Positions 18,642 to 27,071 of a stretch of 64,000 nucleotides of DNA are shown in pieces (position 1 is the first letter of the stretch; every line of letters starts with the position of its first letter). Source of the stretch: Algoriphagus sp. (lineage in GTDB: Bacteria > Bacteroidota > Bacteroidia > Cytophagales > Cyclobacteriaceae); the NCBI RefSeq assembly GCF_013373065.1, contig NZ_JABXIN010000004.1, positions 26,492 through 90,491 of the forward strand. The letters are read 5' to 3'. The notes under the pieces are model-generated. The model made no database searches. It saw nothing but the letters and a program-made list of their open reading frames with translations, and was not told the DNA's origin. Both the position numbers and the translations under genes were made by a program.

Positions 18642-18690
18642 ACGATTAAAATAATCATTAAACACAAACCGAAATGATTATTTTAATCGT
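18642..18690. repeat. Perfect 18-bp AT-rich inverted repeat
   Basis: Bases 18642-18659 recur exactly inverted at 18673-18690 around a 13-base loop, directly after the S9 peptidase stop and before the serine hydrolase gene. No T run follows. It may act as a terminator/3' stabiliser or as an operator for the downstream gene. Confidence 0.75.
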
Positions 18691-18731
18691 CAAAGATTCC
18701 ATCTGACCAATACAAGTCAACATATAAACAG

Positions 18732-19811
18732 ATGAAAAAGCAGTTATTATTTATCCTGGCCTTTTTTTCGGCCGTCTCCCTTTTTGCCCAAAAGAAACTC
18801 CTCGAAGAAGCTTTCGAACGGGCTTCGGCAGATGGATTTTCTGGAATCGTACTCGTTGCAGAAAATGGTGAAATCCTATTCGAAAAAGCAACAGGAATGC
18901 GAAGCTATGAAAAAAATATTCCTTTAAAGCCTGACGATATATTTGAAATGGCCTCGGTATCCAAGCAATTTACTGCCATGATGATCATGCTTTGCAAGGA
19001 AAAAGGCTTGTTGGATTTCTATGATCCAGTTGAAAAATACGTCGATATCCCTTACAAAGGGATTAGCATACGGCATTTATTGACACACACCTCTGGATTG
19101 CCCGATTACCAGGCCATTATGGATGAACATTGGGACAAGAGTAAAGTGGCAGGAAATCCTGAAATTTTGGATTACCTGCGATCCTACGCTCCACCCAAAC
19201 TTTTTGAGCCCGGAGAAAGGTACCAATACAGCAATACAGGCTATGTGATTTTGGGAAGCATTGTGGAAAAAGCTACTGGAAAAGACTTTGTGGAGCTTTC
19301 GAAGGAATGGATTTTTGAACCGCTTGGGATGAAAAGTACGAGTATTCGAAGTTTGGAGGAAAAGGCAAAGGTCCCAAATTTCGCAGCTGGACATTTAAAA
19401 GATGAAAGTGGGAATTACATCAATGCCAATCGCTTCCATTCTTCAGACTATACTGTCTGGCTTGGAAACCGAAAAGGTCCAGGAAGGGTCAGTAGTACAG
19501 CTCAAGATCTGTTGATTTGGGATCAGGCACTTTACACAGAAAAACTGGTCAGTCAAAAAACGCTTGAAGAAGCCTTTAAGCCTTTTCGACTCAATGATGG
19601 AACGAGAAGCTATTATGGTTTTGGTTGGGATATAGAACCCAAAAGCCCCTTTGGAAAAATGGTCATGCATACCGGGGACAATCCCGGGTACAAAACCATG
19701 ATTGTTCGCTTCATTGAAGAAAACAAGACCATTATTGTACTCAACAACAACTATCATCCAGACCAAATGAAATTGGTAGAAGCCGCTACCCTCGCCCTCT
19801 ACAAATGGTAA
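18732..19811 (+). CDS. Exported serine hydrolase, beta-lactamase/penicillin-binding fold
   Basis: A 359-residue protein with a signal peptide (MKKQLLFILAFFSAVSLFAQ). It has the three motifs of the class C beta-lactamase/DD-peptidase fold: SVSK (about 75-78, SxxK nucleophile), YSN in YQYSNTGYV (about 166) and HTG in VMHTGDNPG (about 314, the KTG equivalent). Such proteins act as esterases, D-aminopeptidases or peptidases rather than true beta-lactamases in most Bacteroidota, and no lactamase substrate can be inferred. It is followed 40 bases later by a metallophosphoesterase on the same strand. Confidence 0.88.
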   Translation: MKKQLLFILAFFSAVSLFAQKKLLEEAFERASADGFSGIVLVAENGEILFEKATGMRSYEKNIPLKPDDIFEMASVSKQFTAMMIMLCKEKGLLDFYDPVEKYVDIPYKGISIRHLLTHTSGLPDYQAIMDEHWDKSKVAGNPEILDYLRSYAPPKLFEPGERYQYSNTGYVILGSIVEKATGKDFVELSKEWIFEPLGMKSTSIRSLEEKAKVPNFAAGHLKDESGNYINANRFHSSDYTVWLGNRKGPGRVSSTAQDLLIWDQALYTEKLVSQKTLEEAFKPFRLNDGTRSYYGFGWDIEPKSPFGKMVMHTGDNPGYKTMIVRFIEENKTIIVLNNNYHPDQMKLVEAATLALYKW

Positions 19812-19851
19812 TCCTAATTTTCCAAACTCACTCCGTCATCCAATTCTCTTT

Positions 19852-20886
19852 ATGAAAAAGTCATTCCCCAATTTCGGCCCCATTTTCCTCCTCTTACTGA
19901 CACTTGGCCTAAATCCATTTTTCTCCTGTACGGAAAAAGAAAAAACTCCTTCCCCAATTTTCACCCATGACATCAATGCAGGTAAAACACCATGGACGAA
20001 AGAGGCTTTTGACAATGATTCAGAAAAATTCTCTTTTGCCATTCATAGTGACCTGACCGGTGGAGAAAGACCGCGAATTTATGAGGTAGCCGTTGCTCAA
20101 TTGAATCTTATGAGGCCTGAGTTGATCGTAAATGTTGGAGATTTGATTGAAGGGGGAGCTCCGGATTCTGCCAGTTGGACTCAACAATGGGATTCTTTTG
20201 ATTCCCGAACCGAGGCTGCCAAAGCCCCCGTTTTTTACACCGGAGGAAATCATGACCTCACGGGGAATTTTGCCCAAGGAATTTGGAAGGAACGCTATGG
20301 AAAAAATTATTACCATTTCATCTATAAGAACACCCTGTTTCTAATTCTGGATAGTGAAGATCATGGGAAGGAACGAAACGATGAAATTGAAAAGATCAGA
20401 AATGAGGGGATTCGGGTTTTGGATGAACAAGGTCGAGAAGCTTATTCCCAAACCGAATACGCCAACCTACCGGAAAGAAGCTTTGGAAATATCAGTGAGG
20501 AGCAGTTGAATTACTTTTTGGGAGTGCTTCAAAAAAATCCGGAGGTGAAGTGGACATTTTTAATGATGCATAAACCCATGTGGGAAAACCCTGAAAACGA
20601 ACGCTTTTTCAAGTTGGAAGAGGCATTGAAAGGAAGAAACTACACCGTTTTCAATGGGCATACCCATACGTTCCGTTTCCTGGAACGAAATGGTATGGAC
20701 TACATTAATCTTGCTACAACAGGAGGAGTACAGAACAATTCCATGGGGAGATCCATGGATCATTTCCTCTGGGTAACTGTAGATGCCAAAGGTGTTTCCA
20801 TTGCCAACTTATTGATGGAAGGAATTTTGGATAAAAGCGGCCACATTCCATTGGAAGGAGATACGCTGGTCTTTGAGAAAAAGTAA
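19852..20886 (+). CDS. Calcineurin-like metallophosphoesterase, probable lipoprotein
   Basis: A 344-residue protein with a hydrophobic N-terminus ending in a possible lipobox (NPFFSC, Cys26), so probably anchored in a membrane facing the periplasm. Metallophosphoesterase motifs are present: NVGDLIEGG, TGGNHDLTG, MMHKPMW and FNGHTHTFRF. The first motif, usually DxH, reads HSDLTGG, keeping the Asp but not the spaced His, so metal binding may differ slightly. It would hydrolyse a phosphate ester; the substrate is unknown. It converges with the sulfatase gene 16 bases away, with no clear terminator between. Confidence 0.86.
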   Translation: MKKSFPNFGPIFLLLLTLGLNPFFSCTEKEKTPSPIFTHDINAGKTPWTKEAFDNDSEKFSFAIHSDLTGGERPRIYEVAVAQLNLMRPELIVNVGDLIEGGAPDSASWTQQWDSFDSRTEAAKAPVFYTGGNHDLTGNFAQGIWKERYGKNYYHFIYKNTLFLILDSEDHGKERNDEIEKIRNEGIRVLDEQGREAYSQTEYANLPERSFGNISEEQLNYFLGVLQKNPEVKWTFLMMHKPMWENPENERFFKLEEALKGRNYTVFNGHTHTFRFLERNGMDYINLATTGGVQNNSMGRSMDHFLWVTVDAKGVSIANLLMEGILDKSGHIPLEGDTLVFEKK

Positions 20887-20902
20887 AGCCCGGCTGTAGA
20901 CT

Positions 20903-22450
20903 TTAATTTCCTGAATTAGCAGACAATTGATCACCTAAAACTTCTAATTTAAAACGATCAATGGAGGACTCCCGATGCTCCTTAGCCATGATTTCTTCTA
21001 GCTGAGCAACTATCTCAGGATAAGTTTCTGCAAGATCCTTTTCCTCCAAAGGATCATTGGATAGGTCATACAATTCTGTTCTGACAATTCCCTCCTTCAG
21101 CTTTTGACGAACCACTTTCCAATTACCCATTCGAACCGCTTGTTGCCCGCCATACTCTGGAAATTCCCAATACAAGTAGTCATTTGGTTTTTGTTCTTCT
21201 CCTAAAATTGAAGGTAAAAAGCTCATCCCATCCAATCCGGCTGGAGCATCCACACCAATCAAATCGCAGAGCGTAGGGAAAAGATCATAAAACGCGGAAA
21301 TATGCTCAGATCGGGATCCTTCCTGAACTTTCCCCGGCCAATTCACTACCATAGGAACCCGGATTCCTCCTTCATAGACAAAACCCTTGGTTCTACCATA
21401 GCCATTGCTGAATGGCTGAGAACTTTCAAAAAAGTCAAAATCCACTCCTCCCGTATAGGTAGGACCATTGTCACTAGTCAGGATAAAGATGGTATTTTCA
21501 AGCTGTCCCATTTCCTCCACTTTTTGGCGAAGTTCGCCGATTTGCTGATCAAGTAGAGTAATCATGGCCGCATAGGTTGCCCGAGGATAGCGGGTTGGGA
21601 AATAGCCTTTTGAACCATCATAGGGCTCTTCTTCCCCAAAAACCTCCACATATTCCTCCACCAAATTCTGTGGAGCTTGCAAAGGCAAATGCGGTAAGGG
21701 AGAGGCATAATAGAGGAAAAAAGGCTGATCTGAATTTTCTTCCAAAAAAGCCAAAGCCTTTTCATGCATGACTTGAGGAGCATAATCCTTCTGCTGGTAT
21801 CGGGAATAGGAAGCTAGATCCATGGGGTCTGCCCCTTCATCCAATTTGGTTCCGGGCACGACAATTTCATTGTTTAATGGAACCTTCGTTTCATTCTCCC
21901 ATAAATGAGGTGGATAGAGATTATGCGCCTGCCGCTGGCAATTGTATCCGAAGAAATAGTCAAACCCTAAATTGTTGGGAATTCCTTCACTTAGAGGAGC
22001 TCCCAAGCCCCATTTTCCAATAATCCCCGTTTTATAGCCATTTTGCTGAAGCACTTTGGCAATAGTTAAAGTCTCTGCAGGTAGGGGACGCTGCCCTTCC
22101 AAATTAGGGTCTGCTGCTGCTTTAGCATAATCCCAAACTTCTCCTCGCTCACGCCATTCATCATTCCCTCGAATGTAGGCATGTCCACTGTGTAGACCTG
22201 TCAAAATCATCCCTCGAGCAGGAGCACAAACCGGTGCGGCGGTATAATGATTTGTGAAAATCTTTCCACTTACGGCCAAAGCATCCATGTTTGGAGTTTT
22301 GATCAGTTTTTGACCGTTGAATCCTACTTCCCCATACCCTAAATCATCTGCAAGAATGAGGACAATATTGGGTTTTTGAGGTTTTTGTTCCGCTTTTTCG
22401 CAAGCAAGGAGTCCTACAAACAAAAACGCGAGAAGAAATCGTGCGGTCAT
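20903..22450 (-). CDS. Sulfatase (arylsulfatase type), probable lipoprotein
   Basis: A 515-residue sulfatase. Cys17 in FVGLLAC is a probable lipidation site. The catalytic C-x-P-x-R motif is CAPAR at 75-79, the cysteine type that must be converted to formylglycine by a maturase encoded elsewhere; NIVLILADDLGYG at about 28-40 brings two metal-binding Asp residues and ILTSDNGPTYTGG the distal Asp-Asn pair. It would remove sulfate from an extracellular sulfated glycan or metabolite. It starts six bases after the nadR-like gene, so it appears to be the third gene of a pnuC-nadR-sulfatase transcript, an unexpected partner. Confidence 0.92.
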   Translation of the reverse strand: MTARFLLAFLFVGLLACEKAEQKPQKPNIVLILADDLGYGEVGFNGQKLIKTPNMDALAVSGKIFTNHYTAAPVCAPARGMILTGLHSGHAYIRGNDEWRERGEVWDYAKAAADPNLEGQRPLPAETLTIAKVLQQNGYKTGIIGKWGLGAPLSEGIPNNLGFDYFFGYNCQRQAHNLYPPHLWENETKVPLNNEIVVPGTKLDEGADPMDLASYSRYQQKDYAPQVMHEKALAFLEENSDQPFFLYYASPLPHLPLQAPQNLVEEYVEVFGEEEPYDGSKGYFPTRYPRATYAAMITLLDQQIGELRQKVEEMGQLENTIFILTSDNGPTYTGGVDFDFFESSQPFSNGYGRTKGFVYEGGIRVPMVVNWPGKVQEGSRSEHISAFYDLFPTLCDLIGVDAPAGLDGMSFLPSILGEEQKPNDYLYWEFPEYGGQQAVRMGNWKVVRQKLKEGIVRTELYDLSNDPLEEKDLAETYPEIVAQLEEIMAKEHRESSIDRFKLEVLGDQLSANSGN

Positions 22451-22456
22451 AGTGAA

Positions 22457-22987
22457 TTAATTGAAGAGGTGGGTTTGGATTAAATCTATGGATTTTTCGA
22501 GGCGTTGGCTACGGGAACCGCTGATTTTTTCCCAAGGAAAGCCACTTTTCACTGCCAAATCAGCATACTGGTCTAAAAAATAAGCTCGCATTTCAGGTTC
22601 CGGATGCTCCCGCAAAGGGTCGGGTTGCCAAGGCAAATCAATATCTGTCAACAAAATCAGATCATAAACCCGTTTATCCAACTCCTCCAAAATCCAAGGA
22701 TGAACCTCACCAAATTTATGCCTTGACCAAATTTGGATAACCCTCAAATCTGTGTCACAAAAAAGTACCTTTTGGGCAGTTTTAGCTTTTTTATCTTCCA
22801 AGTCCATTTGTCCTTTTCCGATTCTTAAGAGATCTTCATAATCATATTCCCGGTCCAGCATATCGAGGTATTCGCGGGCAAACTCCGGCACCCATGGCTC
22901 GTCATAATGGACAGCAAGATCAGAGGCCAAAGTACTTTTGCCTGTAGATTCCGGTCCCAAAATGAGGATTCGCTTAGGATTCGGCAT
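22457..22987 (-). CDS. nadR: NadR-like ATPase/ribosylnicotinamide kinase
   Basis: A 176-residue P-loop protein related to the kinase domain of NadR: Walker A GPESTGKST at about 9-17, PEFAREYLD, FCDTDLRVIQIW and a C-terminal GSRSQRLEKS segment. It lacks the DNA-binding and adenylyltransferase domains of enterobacterial NadR, so it is a stand-alone kinase. It should phosphorylate nicotinamide riboside delivered by the adjacent PnuC, giving NMN for NAD synthesis. I start at the ATG at 22987 (14-base overlap with pnuC); the ATG at 23014 would add nine residues before MPNPKRILIL. Confidence 0.87.
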   Translation of the reverse strand: MPNPKRILILGPESTGKSTLASDLAVHYDEPWVPEFAREYLDMLDREYDYEDLLRIGKGQMDLEDKKAKTAQKVLFCDTDLRVIQIWSRHKFGEVHPWILEELDKRVYDLILLTDIDLPWQPDPLREHPEPEMRAYFLDQYADLAVKSGFPWEKISGSRSQRLEKSIDLIQTHLFN

Positions 22988-23591
22988 AGTGTTTAGCTGA
23001 TTTGATCCAGGCAAATAAGCCCATAAATGCCAAAACGGTAAAAAATAAAAACTGAAAAGAGGTTAAAATCAATCCTTTATGGAAATAAAGCGGGATGGAT
23101 ACCAAATCGGTGATGATCCAAAATATCCAGTTTTCCACTTTCTTTCTCGCCATCAGCCACATTCCCACAAAGGCTGAAGAAGTGGTAAAGGAATCCCAAT
23201 AAGGCACATCTGAATCGGTAAAATTGCTGAGCACGAAGGAAAGGATTCCATAGGAAGCAACAAAAATCAAGGCTGAAGAAACCCATCCTGAAGGTTTGAG
23301 CCAGGTGACAGGCAGGACTTGTTGATTTTCTTTAGGATGAGTCCACACATACCAGCCATAAATGGACATGCTGAAATAATAGGCATTGATTCCCATATCC
23401 GCATAAAGCTTGTATTGGAGACAAATCCATACGTAGATCAAGGTGGAAATGATCCCTGTAGGATAGACCCAGATATGCTCTCGCATGGAGTAGAAGACGG
23501 AAGCAATCCCAAAAAATACCGCGATCCCCTCAAGCCAAGTCATGGCTTTCAGCCCTTCAGCCAATCCATCAAGCAGAAATTGAAAATCCAT
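22974..23591 (-). CDS. pnuC: PnuC-family nicotinamide riboside transporter
   Basis: A 205-residue inner-membrane transporter with about seven hydrophobic segments and the PnuC signature region WVYPTGIISTLIYVWICLQ followed by ADMGINAYYFSMSIYGWYVW, where the aromatic residues line the substrate path. It imports nicotinamide riboside by facilitated diffusion, trapped by the kinase encoded next. The ATG at 23591 (MDFQFLLDGLAEG) is preferred to the one at 23630, which would reach into the REP-like repeat upstream. Confidence 0.9.
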   Translation of the reverse strand: MDFQFLLDGLAEGLKAMTWLEGIAVFFGIASVFYSMREHIWVYPTGIISTLIYVWICLQYKLYADMGINAYYFSMSIYGWYVWTHPKENQQVLPVTWLKPSGWVSSALIFVASYGILSFVLSNFTDSDVPYWDSFTTSSAFVGMWLMARKKVENWIFWIITDLVSIPLYFHKGLILTSFQFLFFTVLAFMGLFAWIKSAKHYAES

Positions 23592-23627
23592 GATGCGAAG
23601 AAAGGGATATTTTTGGTAAATGCCCGT

Positions 23628-23686
23628 CATTGCGAGGGACTGAAATCAAGTTGCTTCCTGCCTTGTCTGCAGACGGGCTCGCAGTG
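23628..23686. repeat. REP-like palindromic element between pnuC and uvrA
   Basis: CATTGCGAG (23628-23636) and CTCGCAGTG (23678-23686) are inverted repeats with one mismatch, and the exact palindrome GTCTGCAGAC (23665-23674) lies inside. GTCATTGCGAGG-type ends are known from dispersed extragenic palindromes in many bacterial genomes. The composition is more GC-rich than the flanks. Confidence 0.65.
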
Positions 23687-23743
23687 AGGGGAAACGACCA
23701 GTAATACCTCAAACTTTAATATGACTTCTAAGGTTAAGATGAT

Positions 23744-23751
23744 TAACTTTG
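23744..23751 (+). promoter_or_regulatory. -7 box TAACTTTG next to the uvrA start
   Basis: An exact match to the Bacteroidota -7 consensus TAnnTTTG only six bases before the uvrA ATG (23758). No clear TTG lies at the -33 spacing. If used, transcription would begin at about the A of the start codon. Confidence 0.5.
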
Positions 23752-23757
23752 CCAGCT

Positions 23758-26574
23758 ATGACTTTGAGTACCTTGACCGATACAAAAGACCTCGAATCTC
23801 TCGATCCCAAGCAGTTTATCATTATCAAAAACGCCCGGGTTAACAACCTGAAAAACCTAAGCGTAGCGATTCCGAGAAACCAATTTGTGGTGATTACGGG
23901 GCTTTCTGGATCTGGTAAATCTTCATTGGCCTTTGACACCCTATTTGCCGAAGGGCAACGTATGTATGTGGAAAGCTTGAGTTCCTATGCGCGTCAGTTT
24001 CTAGGCCGAATGGAAAAACCCGAGGTCGAATATATCAAGGGAGTAGCGCCGGCGATTGCCATCCAACAAAAAGTCACTACAAAAAACCCACGTTCTACAG
24101 TGGGTACCACAACTGAAATCTACGATTACCTGAAATTACTTTTTGCCCGTGTGGGAAAAACCTTCTCTCCTATTTCCGGGAATGAAGTTAAGCACCATAC
24201 GGTCACAGATATTGTCGATTACATTTTGTCTTTTGAGGAAGGGTCCAAAGTGATGATTTCTTGTCCGCTCCAGGTAGCAAAAGGGCGGAAAATCGAACAG
24301 GAATTGGAATTACTTCTTCAAAAAGGCTATACCCGGATACTCATCGATGGTGAGGCCTATTTTGTGGAAGATCTTTTGGAAGAGAAAAAAATCCCAAAGG
24401 GAAATTATGAAATCCTGATTGACCGAGCATCTGTAAGAAAAGATGACGAGGACAATCAATTCCGAATTGCTGACTCGGTTCAGACAGCCCTGTTCGAAGG
24501 ACATGGCGATTGTAAAATCACCATTCCTGACCAAGAAACTCGAGAATTTTCAGATCGATTCGAATTGGACGGAATGAGCTTCGAGTTGCCTTCTGTGAAC
24601 TTTTTCTCTTTCAACAATCCATACGGCGCCTGCAAGCGCTGCGAAGGTTTTGGCAATGTCCTGGGAATCGATCCGGACTTGGTTATTCCAGACAAGGAAC
24701 TTTCCGTGTATGAAGGCGCGATTGCCCCTTGGCGAGGAGAAACCTCCCGTTCTTGGGTGGAACCTCTTTTGAAGAAAGGAATCGAATTCGATTTCCCTAT
24801 TCACAGATCTTACAACGAGCTGACACAAAAAGAGCAGGAATTGCTCTGGACAGGAAACAAGTATTTCAGGGGCTTGAATGACTTTTTCAAGGAACTGGAA
24901 ACCAAAACCCATAAAATCCAATACCGGGTGATGCTTTCCCGATTTAGAGGACGAACTACCTGTCCCGAGTGTCGAGGAACCCGTCTTCGAAAAGATGCTT
25001 CCTATGTCAAAATCAGCGGGAAATCCATTACGGATTTGGTGTTGATGCCAATTGACGAGGCTTTGGCATTTTTCAATCAATTGGAATTAGCTCCGCATGA
25101 AGCCAAAGTAGCCAATCGCCTTTTAAAAGAAATTGTCAGTCGCCTGGAATTTATGGATCAGGTAGGTTTGGGATATTTGACACTCAACCGACTGACTTCT
25201 ACCCTTTCCGGTGGAGAATACCAACGGATTAAATTGGCCACTTCTTTGGGTTCTGCGCTAGTGGGGTCCATGTATATTTTGGACGAACCGAGCATCGGCT
25301 TGCATCCTCGAGACACCGATCGATTGGTCGGGGTACTCAAGTCTCTCCGCGATATGGGCAATACGGTCATTGTGGTCGAACATGAAGAAAAAGTCATGAA
25401 AGCAGCCGATCAAATCATCGATATCGGACCGGATGCCGGCGTGCATGGAGGGGAGTTATTGTTCCAAGGTCCGATTCAAGACTTGATGGCAACTGCCCAA
25501 ACGCATACAGCCCGCTATCTTCGGGGAGAGGAGCATATCTGGAAAAAAAATGGAAACCGAAAGTGGAAGGACTCCATCATCGTCAAAGGTGCCCGTGAGA
25601 ACAACCTTAAAAATCTGACCGTACAATTTCCACTCAACACATTAACCGTCGTGACAGGTGTTTCTGGCTCTGGAAAATCTACGCTTATCAAAAAGGTACT
25701 TTATCCAGCATTGGGAAAAATGCTCGGAACAGTCATTGACGAATCCGGAAAATACGATAAGCTCGAAGGAGACTACAAGCGCATCACACAGGTAGAATTT
25801 GTTGATCAAAACCCTATCGGAAAATCCTCCCGCTCCAATCCGGTGACTTATGTAAAAGCCTATGATGCTATTCGGACGCTTTTTGCTGATCAACCCATTT
25901 CCAAGCAAAGAGGCTACAAACCTGCCTTTTTCTCCTTCAACGTAGATGGAGGACGATGTGAAGCCTGTCAGGGAGAAGGCACCATCACCGTGGAGATGCA
26001 GTTTATGGCAGATATCCACCTGACCTGTGAGTCATGCAAAGGGAAGCGATTCAAGAATGAAATCCTCGATGTGAAATACAAGGACAAGGATATCTCCGAA
26101 GTTTTGGGAATGACCATTGATGAAGCGATGGAATTCTTTCAGGGAAAAACCCAAATTATCAACCGACTCCAACCTTTACAGGAAGTAGGATTAGGCTATA
26201 TCGGCATGGGGCAAAGTTCGAACACCCTTTCAGGAGGGGAAGCGCAGCGAGTTAAATTGGCCTCATTCTTGGGCAAAGGAGGCACCAAATCCGGAGATCA
26301 TGTCCTCTTTATTTTTGACGAACCGACGACTGGATTGCATTTCCATGATATCAGCAAGCTCCTCCACAGCATCAATGCCTTGATTGATCAGGGGCATTCA
26401 GTCATCATCATCGAGCACAATACCGAAGTAATCCGTTCTGCCGATTGGGTAATAGATCTAGGTCCAGAAGGCGGAAATAAAGGCGGACATTTGACTTTTG
26501 CAGGTACTCCTGAGGATTTGGCTAAGGAAGAAGGCAATTATACCGCGAAGTATTTGAGGGAGAGTTTTGCTTGA
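23758..26574 (+). CDS. uvrA: UvrABC excinuclease subunit A
   Basis: A 938-residue DNA damage recognition ATPase of nucleotide excision repair. Two ABC modules are visible: Walker [10 protein letters not shown] near 49 with signature [12 protein letters not shown], and GVSGSGKST near 637 with signature [12 protein letters not shown]. Zinc-binding CxxC pairs occur in [17 protein letters not shown] and [17 protein letters not shown]. The length matches the family. The frame extends to a TTG at 23749, but the ATG at 23758 is the natural start. The -7 box immediately upstream suggests a leaderless transcript. Confidence 0.97.
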   Translation: MTLSTLTDTKDLESLDPKQFIIIKNARVNNLKNLSVAIPRNQFVVITGLSGSGKSSLAFDTLFAEGQRMYVESLSSYARQFLGRMEKPEVEYIKGVAPAIAIQQKVTTKNPRSTVGTTTEIYDYLKLLFARVGKTFSPISGNEVKHHTVTDIVDYILSFEEGSKVMISCPLQVAKGRKIEQELELLLQKGYTRILIDGEAYFVEDLLEEKKIPKGNYEILIDRASVRKDDEDNQFRIADSVQTALFEGHGDCKITIPDQETREFSDRFELDGMSFELPSVNFFSFNNPYGACKRCEGFGNVLGIDPDLVIPDKELSVYEGAIAPWRGETSRSWVEPLLKKGIEFDFPIHRSYNELTQKEQELLWTGNKYFRGLNDFFKELETKTHKIQYRVMLSRFRGRTTCPECRGTRLRKDASYVKISGKSITDLVLMPIDEALAFFNQLELAPHEAKVANRLLKEIVSRLEFMDQVGLGYLTLNRLTSTLSGGEYQRIKLATSLGSALVGSMYILDEPSIGLHPRDTDRLVGVLKSLRDMGNTVIVVEHEEKVMKAADQIIDIGPDAGVHGGELLFQGPIQDLMATAQTHTARYLRGEEHIWKKNGNRKWKDSIIVKGARENNLKNLTVQFPLNTLTVVTGVSGSGKSTLIKKVLYPALGKMLGTVIDESGKYDKLEGDYKRITQVEFVDQNPIGKSSRSNPVTYVKAYDAIRTLFADQPISKQRGYKPAFFSFNVDGGRCEACQGEGTITVEMQFMADIHLTCESCKGKRFKNEILDVKYKDKDISEVLGMTIDEAMEFFQGKTQIINRLQPLQEVGLGYIGMGQSSNTLSGGEAQRVKLASFLGKGGTKSGDHVLFIFDEPTTGLHFHDISKLLHSINALIDQGHSVIIIEHNTEVIRSADWVIDLGPEGGNKGGHLTFAGTPEDLAKEEGNYTAKYLRESFA

Positions 26575-26593
26575 TCCACTTGCAAGCCAACGC

Positions 26594-27016
26594 TTAAAGC
26601 TTTCGCTCATACCAGCTTTTGTGCACAATTTTCCATGTCCCTTCCACTTTAATCAAGGTTAGAAAATCATAATAATAGATCCCCGGCCAATACAATTCGG
26701 TTTCCACCGAAGCCGTATTCCCTTGTACTCGAATAGATACGATTTCATTTTTATAGGCAGCAGGATCCCGTGGTTCTCCTTTGGTCGTTCCCAAGGCCCA
26801 AGTTTCAAAATCCGTGATGGTCAGATTTTCTCCCCGATAACCAATCAGTCTAGCCTCTGGCAAAAATGCCGCTTCGAGCTTCGATCGATCTCGCTCAATC
26901 ATCCCATCAAAGTAATTTTGAACAGTCGCCTGAATCAATTCACGGTCTGATTTCTCTTGAGCGAAAACACTCCTTGAGATAAGAATTAGAAAAATGAGAA
27001 CAAGGATATTTTTCAT
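26594..27016 (-). CDS. Exported NTF2-like/lumazine-binding-type protein
   Basis: A 140-residue protein with a signal peptide (MKNILVLIFLILISRSVFA) and a small cone-shaped NTF2-like domain: LIQATVQNYFDGMIERD, a middle segment KLEAAFLPEARLIGY, and the closing strands TLIKVEGTWKIVHKSWY. Proteins of this kind are annotated as putative lumazine-binding or nuclear transport factor 2 family; no catalytic residues can be assigned. It follows serS on the minus strand but is separated from it by a terminator, and converges with uvrA 19 bases away. Confidence 0.8.
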   Translation of the reverse strand: MKNILVLIFLILISRSVFAQEKSDRELIQATVQNYFDGMIERDRSKLEAAFLPEARLIGYRGENLTITDFETWALGTTKGEPRDPAAYKNEIVSIRVQGNTASVETELYWPGIYYYDFLTLIKVEGTWKIVHKSWYERKL

Positions 27017-27034
27017 TGTTTGGAAGATTTAAAT

Positions 27035-27064
27035 GAAAAAAACCGCTCGAAATTCAAGCGGTTT
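27035..27064 (-). terminator. serS terminator
   Basis: On the minus strand, AAACCGCT (27064-27057) pairs with AGCGGTTT (27047-27040) and a run of Ts follows (27040-27035). It lies eight bases after the serS stop. Confidence 0.8.
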
Positions 27065-27071
27065 GTATTTA

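Noticed and set aside
18732..19811. Calling the serine hydrolase a beta-lactamase resistance gene
   Set aside because: The SxxK/YxN/HTG set is shared by esterases and peptidases of the fold; nothing indicates lactam hydrolysis.
24550..25080. 176-codon open frame on the minus strand
   Set aside because: It is antisense to uvrA and has no domain.
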